DNA of 64,000 nt from Bidens hawaiensis (taxonomy: Eukaryota > Streptophyta > Magnoliopsida > Asterales > Asteraceae). Where the stretch lies: NCBI GenBank assembly GCA_021521415.1, contig JAIQDT010004998.1, forward strand, positions 123,498-187,497, given 5' to 3'. Below are positions 44,775 to 55,471 of the stretch, piece after piece. Positions within the stretch are counted from its first letter, which is position 1, and each line of letters opens with the position of its first letter. A program made the translations under genes and the position numbers. Under the pieces are notes generated by a model, which saw nothing but the letters and a program-made list of their open reading frames with translations, was not told where the DNA came from and ran no database searches.

Positions 44775-46751
44775 TGTAACACCCCGACCAAAGGCAGATT
44801 ATACATCGGGGCGCCACATATTGTTTCATTACTCGTGACACTATTGGGTGTCAATATTTAATAAATACATTCATTCGCGCACGCGCAGGGTAAACACAAG
44901 ATAACATAGATCATTAAAAATCAATATATTATAAATCATAATATTCGAACAGCAATAACTTGTCTTGATACATTTTAATCTAGGTCCAAAAGTAAAAACG
45001 TCCTACGTGTCCACAAGCTCCAAAACAGCTACTGCAAACCTGAACATGTGTTAAAATAAACGTCAAACACTTGCGTGTTGGTGAGAAATCAAGTTTAATA
45101 CAATACATAGATAACAATAAATCTGCGCGCAACATGTGTATGTCTGGTTTTCAACAAGGGTGTAATCCGATCGGGACCAACTCTAAGATTCATAGACTGC
45201 CAGTGCTCACAATTGAGCTCACAAACAAGACAAACTGTGCATGTGTAAACAAAAGAGAAAATCATAAACGATAGTTCTCCCGTGTTCATCTAATGGTACC
45301 ATGAGAACTGCGGAATAGACCGACAAGACGGTTAATGATCCACACATACAAATAAACAGCCAAGTCTACGTCCTCAACACATGGGATACTGCGCGACTAA
45401 AGTTCATAAACAAGTTTAAGACTAAGTTTGTATGAACACATGAACATCCCAAAACATTAAAAATAAAAAGGGATTAGGTACGAGATTACTCACTTGATAA
45501 ACGATGCGGTGTAAGATAAAGCAAGAACCAACTTTAAACAAGCACAAGTTAACCTATAAATAAGATTATTGTTTTAATGATTTGTTTTAAGTCTTGATTA
45601 TAAGTTTGCATAAGTAAATTATTATATATAATATATATATTACCGGAAAGCAGGGCAGAATAGAAAGGAAGACGGAGGCAGAGAGGAAGGCGGCAGAGAG
45701 AGCAAGGAGGAGGTTAAATTAAGTGTTTGTGTGTGATGGGTTAGGAAAAATAATATTATTATTTATAGAGAAACCCTAGGGAACACAATCCCTAGAAAAA
45801 GGGGAAAAGATCTCAAAAAGCAAAAGATATCAAAAGATATGGCAGCTGCAGGGGGCAAGATAAAGCTGACAGGGAACAGTAAAAAGGCATGGGCGGTTCA
45901 GATAAAGGTACTGGTCAAGCATGGAAAAAGCAGATCTCCAAAGATAATGTCAGTCACTTTTTCTGCCAACCAATGGGGTTGGTGCGCATGCTGCGCCGAA
46001 AGTAACTTTTCAGACATAAAGCAGATTAGGTCAACAGCTCAAAAGATAAGACATCACAAAAGCAAACGGCTAGATTCAAACAGAAGAAAACTCAAAGGGT
46101 TAAGCGCGAGGAGGCTGACACAGAAGGTCAAGAGAGCGCGAGCGCGAAGGCAGACAGAACTAACCTTAACGCGTCGCGGAAAGAACTACATTTCTAAGCG
46201 CGCCGCGGGAAGAATCACATTTCTTAGCGCGCCGCGGGAGGAACTAAAATTCCTAGCGCGCCGCGGGAAGAACTATAATTCTTCGCGCGTCGAGGGATGA
46301 ACTACGATTCTTAGCGCGCTGCGAGAAGAACTACAATCCTTAGCGCGTCGCGGGAAGAACTACCGTTCTTAGCGCGCTGCGAGAAGAATTACAATTCTTA
46401 GCGCGCTGCGAGAAGAGTTCGTCTCGCGTATCGCTGAAACAGGTGGTCTTCACGCAGGCTTCCTTGTAAAGAGTCTGGCGCGTGGAGCTGCGCAGACAAC
46501 CTTAGGCGGGAAGGAACAAAGGACAGAGGTTCAAGGCTTAAGGGCGGGACGGCGACAAGAGGGAAAAGAAGGCGGAAAGAGAGAAGAGAGACGGGACGGC
46601 GGGAAGGAAAAGAGAGAGAGGCGGGAAGGAAAAGTATATTATTATTATTAAAAGTAAAATATAAGTATAAATAAATATTAAATCATAAAAGAAAGAGATC
46701 GGGTCAGAGAAACGGGTACCTGGGTCGGGTCGGATCGGGGCAGATGTTACA
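44775..46751 (-). repeat. 5' LTR of the chromovirus
   Basis: 1977 bp, colinear with 37494-39470 at an offset of 7281. Differences counted by eye lie near 37516, 37851, 37919, 38974, 39155, 39159 and 39179 (3' LTR coordinates). Confidence 0.95.
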
Positions 46752-47452
46752 TTAACGAACTAGAAGTTTAATAAAATGACAATACAATCCCTGGACTTAA
46801 AAAAGAATGGTTTAATTACAAAGAAGCCCTCGAACCTTTTAAGTTAGCAAATTGCATAATGATTTAAAATTCTAATGCAAAATGAGTTAAGACAGTTAAT
46901 GAAAATAATATTTTTCCAAGTTGACATGGCAGCTTAACCCCAGCCAGGGGCTCTGCCCCTTGGACCTCGCTAGGGGCTGCCGCCCCTAAAACCCCGCTAC
47001 CAGGGGCGCTGCCCCAGAACCCTGTTCATTGTGGGTAATAATTAAACTAGAATCACGATATTGGTAGTGATAGTTAAATTGATACGTGTAATTGTTATAC
47101 AGTAGCCGTGCACAGCTCAAGAAGGGAATAACTATTAACGATGAACCTAACCGAGTTCAGGTGATTTTCTAGCCCCATTCCCTGTTATGTTTTCGGGGCT
47201 GTGTGCATACTTGATGTGATTAGTTAATGCACTTATCCTAAGTGATAAGTGTATGCCATATATGTATTATGTGAAATGTATGAATGATTTCTTGTCAGTA
47301 CGTGAACGATCTTCGGATATTACATATACTGCCAGTCGATGGTTTGATGATATGTATGTTGTAGATGAAGAATGAATGATGTACGTATATATGAAACCTA
47401 CATTTATGTATATAGAAAAGTATGGTATGGAGGTATGGAAGAAAGGGTGTCC

Positions 47453-47572
47453 GGACCCTAATAATATCCGAGGATGGAGGGTACCGGACCCTAACAATAT
47501 CCAAGGATAGAGGGTACCGGACCCTAATAATATCCGAGGATGGAGGGTACTGGACCCTAATAATATCCGAGG
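47453..47572. repeat. 33-bp minisatellite in solo LTR A2
   Basis: Four units of the 31622-31788 array in inverted orientation (ACCCTAATAATATCCGAGGA type). Confidence 0.9.
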
Positions 47573-48001
47573 TATGTAGGGTGAAATGCCCTTTATAATA
47601 TAAGGTTAGCTATGAATGTGTATGGACGAATGATGAACAGGTTATGTATGTAATGTGTACCTTCGGGCACGTATATGTGTATGTAAAGTAAGTTATGTGA
47701 TTAACTAGAACTCACTCAGTGTACCTGACTTTTAGTATGCACGCGGGTTGGCAGATTGAGACAGCTGGTTTGAGATGGACACATGACAGGATTGAAGAGG
47801 CTGGCATCTGAAGATTTGTCATGATGTTTTGAAAGTTATAAATTTACGTTACATTTTTAAGGACAAGTTATGGATGATTGTAATGAATGGTTGATTTTAT
47901 ATTATTCCGCAAAAGTTTTAATTAACTCTGATATTTAAAACTGTGTTTATGAGTAAATCCAACGTTCAATGTGGGCACCGGTAACGGGGCCTTACACTTT
48001 G

Positions 48002-48954
48002 ACCACTAAACAATCTTTTCTCAATTCTAATGCATACAACCTTGGAAATTTCTCAGCTAAGCATCGATTTTAACACTAAATATAATTCCAAAAACTAGTC
48101 TCGTTTCCACAACCGATTTGTTTCTTAATCGAATTTAAAGGAACAATACCTGATTCATTTAGCTTCTTAAGCTTCTTCAACATTCTTTGCCACACACTAT
48201 TTTCATTATATATGAGAGGAGATACCCGCCTACGAACCATAAATTGGAGTAATATTTTTCATCCAAATCGCACCCGGTTCATTCACAAATCTCAATCTCC
48301 ACTTTTTGCAATAAAGCTTTATTCAACCATTCTAGATATTCCACACTTAATCCCCCCCCCTTTTCATTTGAAGCCAAAATCAAATTCCGACGCCTAATAT
48401 ATTTTTCTTTCCACCATACCGCCTCCCCAAAAAATCTAGATCGAATCTGCTCCAAAACCTTCAAAACATCCACAAGAAAACCCGGAAAAGAGATGTAATA
48501 AGTTTCTAAAGCCCCAAGTACTAACTTAATCATCAAAGATCTAGCTCCAATGGAAAGAGAGATGTTATTTCGAAGCATTCAGTCTAGCCTCAAATTTATC
48601 GTAATATGCTTCCACCCTCTAGAATTGGTCATATTTGAGCCGACCAAAATACCCAAATAAACAAACAAGATTTTTCCTGATTGACATCCCATTTCCGAAG
48701 CACAATCTTCCACCTCATCATTCTCCACATTCAGCCATATAGACTCGATTTATGCATATTTAGTTTTAACTTAGAAGGGAGAAAAAAAACTATTATGAAT
48801 ACGTACCACAGTTTGAGCATAATTCGAGCCACCTTCAAAATGCCCTCTTTAAAACAAATGAGTTAAAGTAACGACATTTTTTTACTCATCCAAGCCTCCT
48901 CCAAAAACATGTGTTAATTGTCACACAAGCATTACATGTAACCCCTTCATATGT
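48002..48954 (-). pseudogene. L1-type LINE, RT C-terminal part
   Basis: The minus strand encodes NISLSIGARSLMIKLVLGAL and RRNLILASNEKGGGLSVEYL (48279-48578). It is preceded in other frames by a VCLFGYFG-like segment and a RGWKHI-like segment, which match L1 ORF2 between the RT active site and zf-RVT. The 3' continuation is 35517-36564, interrupted by solo LTR A2. Multiple frameshifts rule out function. Confidence 0.75.
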
Positions 48955-49890
48955 CACACCCCAACCTAAGGTGCAAATGTCGGGGCGCGAACTGATTATT
49001 CACAGCTCTCAAGGTACTATCATGCATTATTTAAAAGTGGCAATATCTAGTAATTTAAATTAAATATCCAAATATTTCAAATAAACTGGAAATAAAGGCA
49101 AGAAAATACTTCAAGTGCAAAATTCAAATAAGTCTTGATTTAGTTCTTCTAACATAAATATCTCTAAGTCTTCACCAATCTTGAAATCAGTTCAATCTAA
49201 ACATGCATATGTGTATAAAATGAAGATAGATTTGTCAACACGAGGTTGAGTGAGTAAAACACCATTGCCTTGTGAGACATACAATCAAGCCAATCAGCAA
49301 TTAATGAATGTCGGTAAAACCATTGCCTTACGAAGTGGGATTTGGCTACTACGACGGTTGTATGATCATACTAATAATATTAATATGACGGACCTCTCCG
49401 AATGCGTTCAAATAAACAAATTGCATATAGCAAGTTAGGCAAATAACTGATAGCACACAAGGTTAATAGTTTGCTAATCCGTATACTAATAATATATAAA
49501 TATTGTAAGATACATATATATACCCCAAACATTTAAAAGATTGTAAAAGAGGGGGAGTGATTACTCACATTATAAACAAGAGGAATGAGTTTGATAAGAA
49601 CGATAAATAAACAAGCATCACGCTCGTTGAGAAAAATCAACGGAATTATCCTAAGTAATAGCGAAAAATAACTACAGATTAATGAATTGATTCTTTAGAT
49701 AAATAACGATTTGAGATTGATCGGGTATTTGTGAAATAATAATTTATTTAAATTTATTATCTATTTATAAGGGTTATTTTAATTACAATTGAAATAAATA
49801 ATAATATATAAATATTTATATATAAAAATACACTTGTTTATAAAACTCTTGTCCAATAATTATTTTAACACATTAAATAATAAGACATGT
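48955..49890. repeat. Diverged Gypsy LTR fragment (family C)
   Basis: Begins TGTCACACCCCAACC...GTCGGGGCGCG, a diverged version of the chromovirus LTR start (TGTAACACCCCGACC...ATCGGGGCGCC). It includes a CATTGCCTTRYGA duplication near 49262 and 49320. It is cut by solo LTR A3 and resumes at 52053; its far end was not located. Confidence 0.55.
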
Positions 49891-52052
49891 TGTAAGGCCC
49901 CGTTCCCGGTGCTTTACTTTGACGTTGGATTTACTCATAAACACAGTTCTAAATATGAGAGTTAATTAAACTTTCGCGGAATAAATAAAACTTCCAACAT
50001 TCATTACAATCATTCGGTACTTGTCTTAAAAACAGAACATAAATAGTTTATTTAAAACATCATGACAAAACTTCTTTGGATGCCAGTCCCTTCAATCCTG
50101 CCATGTGTCCTTCCCTCAAGCCAACTGCTTCAATCTATTCACCTGCGTGCATACTAAAAGTCAGCAAAGCTGAGTGAGTTCTAGTTAATACAGGTAACAT
50201 ACAATACATCCATATACTTACTTATATACGCATCCGAAGATACATATAACATACTTAGATTTTTACCGTTATTTGTACTTTCATACTTTCGTACTTTCAA
50301 TCTTTCTTTCATACATACATATATACATACATGACGTCCTATAACCTTCGCATATATTATTAGGGTATGTTCCCTACATTCACAGGTATTATTAGGGGAT
50401 GTTCCCTACATTCGCAGATATTATTAGGGTCTGTTCCCTTCATTCGCAGATATTATTAGGGTCTGTTCCCTGCCTTCACTCTACCATACTTTCATACTAA
50501 CATTCATACAATTTCGTACTTAACATTCTTTATCATTCATTCATACACAGTTATATATTCTAACACTTACCTCCCTTCGCAATACGTGCAATATCCGAAG
50601 ATCGTTCACGTACCGACAAGCTTTTATTCATATTCACATTATAATATCTCTCACATATATCATCCATGCATACACTTACCACTCAAGGTAAGTGTATTAA
50701 CTAATCACATTGAGTATGCACACAACCCCGAAAACATAACAAGGAAGTGGGGCTAGAAACTCACTTGAACTCGGTTACATTCACCGTTAATGGTTATTCC
50801 TTTCTTTAGCTGTGCGCGACTAACTGTATAACAATTACACGTATAAATTAACTATCACTACCCATATCGTATTTCTAGTTTAATTATAACCCTCAATGAA
50901 CGGGGGTCCGGGGGCAGCGCCTATGGCAGCGGGGTTCTAAGGGCGGAAGCCCCTAGCAGGGTTCCCTAAGCTGGGATCGAGTTGCCAGGTCAGCTTGGAA
51001 AAAATTATTTCCATTAACTGCCTTAACACAATTTTCATTAGAATTCTTTAATATCATTTTATTGTTAACCCATTAGTCCTTTAAGGTATCTTTTATCAAT
51101 TAATAAAGTCCAAAGGCTTCTATGTAATTAAATCATTCTTTTCTAAGTCCAGGGACCTTTCTGTCATTCTTTCAAAGTCTAATTCGTTATCAGTTTCTTA
51201 ACGAACGTGGGCTCAATCGTTGCTTCTGTCTTTCGTAACAAATTGGCCTTTATAACAAATGAACTATTATAACGTAAGGATATTTCATAACGAATGGACC
51301 TTCTAACGAATGATGGTTCATTCGTCATTTCCCCGTAACGAATTGCTTAACGAATGACTTAACGAATGTAGCTAATTCGTTATTCTTCCTTAACGAATTC
51401 GCATAGCGAATGAGCCTAACGAGGGCTCATTCGTTAGTCTTCGGTAATGATCTACATAACGAATTCATTACACGCGCCTAGGTTTAGGTCAGAGAATGTC
51501 AGAAACATTCTCTGACATCCTTAAAATCTGCACCGCCGTGCCGGAAAACCGGTCGGTGGCCGAAAAAACGTATTTTACACCGTTTTTCAACGTTTTTCGT
51601 CCCGTTCGATCCATATTCGAACTAGGGTGACCCCTAAGCTCGTCTTTTGACCCGTTTATACCCGATTCCATCCGGATCTTGTGACTTTAACGGTTGAGGG
51701 TGTCGGCTTGCCGTTTCGCGACTAGATGTAGCATGTTTGGATCCATATAATATCATACTATCGTTACCTCGGGTCGGGATCAGTTCTTCTTCTTGGTTTC
51801 AGTTAGAGAAGGAGAGAGAGAGAGAGAGCTTAAGTGTGTGTTTTGGGTGGTGTATGGAATGGGTCGAATGAATGGATTAGGGAATAATTATGGTTTATAT
51901 ATTATGGGTCATGGGCCTAAGCCCATGGTCTTTCTTCTTTCCTTATTAATCCAAATCCATTACCCACATATATTTAACCCAACACAAGCCCATCTCATAA
52001 TAACTAGTATTATTATTATTTTATTAACCAAAACAGGAAACGGTATGTTACA
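49891..52052 (-). mobile_element. Solo LTR A3 of Gypsy A
   Basis: 2162 bp from TGTAAGGCCCCG to GGTATGTTACA, with perfect CATGT duplications (49886-49890 and 52053-52057). It contains the 33-bp minisatellite (50347-50472), a degraded GC-hairpin module (50902-50975) and TAACGAATG words (51180-51470). There is no internal domain, so it formed by LTR-LTR recombination. Confidence 0.92.
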
Positions 52053-52133
52053 CATGTTATAATTAATATTTTACATTAGAAACTCTATTATTATTTTTAT
52101 AGTTAAAACCTTTATCAATTTTTAATACTTAAT

Positions 52134-52138
<5 letters not shown>

Positions 52139-52177
<39 letters not shown>

Positions 52178-52178
52178 G
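52139..52178. repeat. (CA)n and (TA)n microsatellite
   Basis: About 14 CA units followed by TATATATATA. Confidence 0.9.
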
Positions 52179-52390
52179 GATGGGTTATAATAAAAAGAAA
52201 TAGTTTTGTAGGAAGAGTAAGAATCAATCTAGGCCATTGGATTTATGATCTAATGGTTGAGATTGGTAGTTTTTAAACTACCAAATAGTTTCCTAGGATT
52301 AAGGATTTATGCTATATAGTTTCTTAACTTTAAATTTTGTGTTCTTCCTACTATTCCTACAAAACTATGTATTTTTATTTTAACCCTTTT
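52178..52390. mobile_element. MITE inserted in TA repeats
   Basis: Inverted ends share GGGTTATAATAAAAA / TTTTTATTTTAACCC and TAGTTTTGTAGGAA / TTCCTACAAAACTA. TATATA lies on both sides. About 213 bp, non-coding. Confidence 0.7.
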
Positions 52391-52403
52391 ATATATATAT
52401 GTA

Positions 52404-52998
52404 TATATATAGGGAACGGATCAAGAGAGAACAAAGAAAAAAAATATTTTTAGTTTAATTAAAAAAATACTTTTTAATTTTTTCTCTTTTATCCTTTTTA
52501 TATGTTGTTTCAACACAAAAAAATAAAAAAAATAAAAAAAACTCGTTGTAATGCATATATGCAATACACCGACTTTTTTTATAGTGCATATGTGTAATAG
52601 TGTGTATTTTGATAGGTGATATAGTGTTGAATAACATGTATGCAGCTGTTTGTATTGTATATTTGCAATATTGTTATATTATACACAAAAATAAAAAAAA
52701 TTGATATAGTGCATATGTGCATTTGTGTGGTACTACATATACGTATTAGTGTGCATTGCATACAATAAATAGTGTTGTATTTGCATATATTCAATAATGT
52801 GAATTGTATAATGCAATTGGGTTGTCTTATATGCGACAAAACACTATTGTATATATAAAATACACGTTATTGCATATATGCACTACATCGACAATTTTTA
52901 TTTATTTTTATTTTTTTAAAGTTAAAAATATTTCTTTATTAGTTCACTAGTTCTCTCTTTAAGAGGAGTTCTCTCTAGATCTCACTCCTATATATATA
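52404..52998. mobile_element. Foldback element 1 (A-rich/T-rich arms)
   Basis: The left end ATATAGGGAACGGATCAAGA and the right end, its imperfect inverse (CTAGATCTCACTCCTATAT), sit in TA repeats. AGAGAGAAC/GTTCTCTCT and AAATATTTTTA/TTAAAAATATTT pair across the element. Homopolymer-rich A/T tracts follow. The core (52550-52890) repeats self-complementary TGCATATATGCA-like words about eight times. Confidence 0.65.
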
Positions 52999-53162
52999 TA
53001 TATACATACATACATATGGTTTTATAAAAGGTACAGGAAAACGACTAACTAACAAACCGGCTATGTTAAAATACTGATTAATTATTATTTTTATAAAATT
53101 TATAATGTATTTTAAATGATCAAAATAACTAAAATATTTTACAAAATTAACATAACCAAACA

Positions 53163-53240
53163 CGGGCTGGGGGAGGCTCGAACCTGCGCCCCCATTCTGT
53201 CCAGCCTTTGAACACACACACCTAACCAGCTGAGTTGGGG
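53163..53240 (-). other. tRNA-like sequence with pol III A and B boxes (copy 2)
   Basis: On minus, AACTCAGCTGGTTAGG (A box, plus 53221-53236) is followed by AGGTTCGAGCCT (B box, plus 53174-53185). This copy is closer to the pol III consensus than the one at 1203-1280. Confidence 0.55.
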
Positions 53241-53309
53241 TGTCAATTGATTATAACACAATAATAAAAATTCTTAAACACACAGTCACAAAGCGAATTA
53301 GTTTATATG

Positions 53310-53367
53310 AACCCTATAATCATAATCGGCCAAATCGTTAATCGTTTGGCCGATTACCCATAGGGTT
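53310..53367. other. Two-tier hairpin in R1 copy 2
   Basis: Outer arms AACCCTAT/ATAGGGTT and inner arms TAATCGGCCAAA/TTTGGCCGATTA are both perfect. Confidence 0.75.
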
Positions 53368-53939
53368 AATGTTTCTGGTATTAAGATGAATCATATACAT
53401 ATATAAATTACCTTAAACGGTGTTAGAACGATGGTTAATTTGATCTAAACGTGGAAGGGAGGAACAAGATCAAGAACATGTATTAGCAGTCTATGATAAT
53501 ATAAATGATTATGGGGATTCGGTTTGCGGTGTGTATAAGAGCATGCAGACGAGTTTAATTGCAATAATATATATTGTATAGGTACAATACCTAATATGAT
53601 ATTTGAGGTTTGATATAATAAGTCAATTCGTATCAACGAGATCGTTATTTCCAAATCAGATGTGTCGGTGAAGATTGCAATAGCCAATATTATGATTTGG
53701 ATTGATCAATTCCTTGTTAACAACGAATATTAAGGATTAAGAAATCAAAATGGATCATGGTTTATGGGTTTGGATATAGGTTGCGGGTTGGGTAAACGGG
53801 TTTGGTATAATACCTTGGCAAATTTGCACTTTAGTCCCTAAACTACTTGAATGGAAACATAATGAGGTTAAAGTATGGTTGAGGGTGTACTTTGTATATA
53901 TCTGATAGTTATTATTGAATCTATAATATATATAAACGA

Positions 53940-54215
53940 AACTATTAAAAGATCTCTGATTGGTCCCTACATTCTCTCAAACCACCAGATTGCATTATTT
54001 GTAAATGAAGGTTTCTCATGCATTTGAACCAAATTCACGGGTATGGGTCTCACCAAACCCAGATAATCCTTAAACGGTTTATAACATCCCATTAAATTAA
54101 AAATTAATCTCACTAAATATTTGATATGAGAATCCTATAAAATAGGGATTTACTAAAAATTAATATTTGATTTTTTTAATAAAATATAATATTATTTATA
54201 ATTAATAAATGATTT
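53940..54215. repeat. Outer inverted repeat, left arm
   Basis: Diverged inverse of about 58695-58968. Shared landmarks include AGATTGCATTATTTGTAAAT opposite ATTTACAAATAATGCAATCT, and GGGTATGGGTCTCACCAAA opposite TTTGGTAAGACCCATACCC. A second partial copy follows (54230-54295). Class unknown. Confidence 0.65.
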
Positions 54216-54499
54216 TATAGTAAGAAAAAAACGGGTCATGAGCTTCTCCAAACCTATATAGCTTTTAAACCGGGTTATAACATCTCATTTATTTGTGAAA
54301 CTCATCATCAAATCTCAAGTATATTATTAACTTCCATACAATAAAGAAAAATAAAATCAAAAATAAATATATAAATATTAAAAATAATTATTGAATATTA
54401 AATAAATATAATAAACAATAATAATAACTCGATAAGTGCGATATTTTTTTGATAAAATTACCCGAACATGGAAACGGGTCGAGTAACGGTTACACAATA

Positions 54500-54768
54500 T
54501 GTATATCAAAATAAAAAGGGATGGTGATATCGTGCCACCTTGTCTTATACCCCTATGTATATCAAAATTCCTCGTAGAGCTACCATTAACCAATATCGAG
54601 AGTGTAGTTGACTTTAAGTAAGCTATAATCCACTTTGTCCATTTTTCCTCGAAGCCCATAAATCCCACAATGGACTTCAAATACTCTTATAAAAGTGAGT
54701 CCTAGGCTTTCTCAATATCCACTTTAAATATCATGAGTTTCTTATTCCGTTTGTTGTTCCAATCCACT
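54500..54768 (-). pseudogene. Second L1 LINE, RT fragment
   Basis: The minus strand reads RNKKLMIFKVDIEKA, then GFEEKWTKWIIAYLKSTTLS and NGSSTRNFDIHRGIRQGG (to about 54500). These are adjacent motifs of plant L1 RT. The 5' neighbour of this sequence is at 61025-61560, so a block of about 6 kb now separates the two halves. Confidence 0.75.
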
Positions 54769-54917
54769 AGGGGTGCAAATAATCCGAGTCAAGCCCAATC
54801 TTGGCTCATTTAACTTACATAGAGATCGAGATTGAACTTAGCTCGTTTCGAGTTCTATTTTCAAAGCTCGAGCTTGGATCATGAATTAATTTTCAAGCTT
54901 GAGCTCGGCCCATTCTC

Positions 54918-54955
<38 letters not shown>
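54769..54955. mobile_element. hAT-type end and (TA)n
   Basis: GGGGTGCAAATAATCCGAGT followed by CAAGCC/GAGCTCG words is the usual start of a plant hAT MITE. Similar GCTCGAGAT and GGCTCGAGG words near 60985-61030 may be its other side, but no clean end or 8-bp duplication was found. A (TA)n run fills 54922-54954. Confidence 0.4.
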
Positions 54956-54957
<2 letters not shown>

Positions 54958-55468
54958 TAATGATCCTAAGAGAACTTTGAGAGCAATTTTAAGCCACAAA
55001 AAAACCTCTTACAAAATATTTAAAAACAAATTATAAAACGAAAAAAAATGAAAGTTTTAAAAAGGTAAAAAAACCAAAAAAAATTATTTATAATCATGGT
55101 TTCATAAAAAATAAAAAATAAATAAATAAACACCTAATTATACGCATCTGTATATGTGTATTTAATCTTGATTTACATAATATACACATATGTACATTAT
55201 CATTTATCCTAATTGTACATATGTGTATAAAAAATAACATGTATAAAATAAAAAAAATAAGTATTATACATATGTGTATAATATTGCTAAACCGATATTT
55301 GTTTTTAATTTTTTATGAAATCAGCATGAAAAAATAAAGTTTTTTTTGTTTTTTTACTTTCGTTATTTTCGCGTTTTTTTATATTTTTTTATTTTTTTAA
55401 AAGAAGTTTTTTTTTGGTCTAAAATGGTTCTTGAAATTCCCAATTTCAAAATAATTCTCACATGATTC
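54956..55468. mobile_element. Foldback element 2 (A-rich/T-rich arms)
   Basis: Left end GGTAATGATCCTAAGAGAAC; the right end is roughly its inverse (GAATAATTCTCACATGATTC type). A-rich (55000-55130) and T-rich (55330-55420) arms face each other. The core repeats self-complementary TACACATATGTGTA-like words about four times (55155-55290). Confidence 0.55.
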
Positions 55469-55471
55469 TAA

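Larger units (their letters stand above)
37494..46751 (-). mobile_element. Nearly complete young Gypsy chromovirus
   Basis: This 9258-bp element is flanked by TTAAC (37489-37493 and 46752-46756). The LTRs are each 1977 bp (37494-39470 and 44775-46751) and by eye differ at 7 positions (about 0.35%). The minus-strand order is 5' LTR, initiator-Met primer site, leader with four hairpins, gag, protease, RT, RNase H, integrase, chromodomain-like tail, polypurine tract, 3' LTR. Only two coding lesions are visible: a TAG in gag and a frameshift in integrase. The layout and tail suggest the Tekay/Del clade. At an assumed 1.3e-8 substitutions per site per year the insertion would be roughly 0.14 million years old. 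Confidence 0.95.
36565..47996 (+). mobile_element. Solo LTR A2 of Gypsy A, split by a chromovirus
   Basis: In reverse orientation to A1, the two pieces 36565-37493 and 46757-47996 make one LTR of about 2.17 kb. It starts TGCAACATCCCG, ends GGGGCCTTACA, and is flanked by perfect CTTTG duplications (36560-36564 and 47997-48001). There is no internal Gypsy A sequence, so unequal recombination between LTRs is likely. The chromovirus 37494-46751 inserted later. Confidence 0.92.
53150..54500 (-). repeat. Dispersed repeat R1, copy 2, with an insertion
   Basis: Homologous to 1190-2085 over 53150-53935, then interrupted by about 460 bp (53936-54394), and resuming as ACTCGATAAG...TTACCCGAACAT...AAACGGGTCGAG. 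It includes the tRNA-like block (53163-53240) and the conserved hairpin (53310-53367). Confidence 0.55.
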
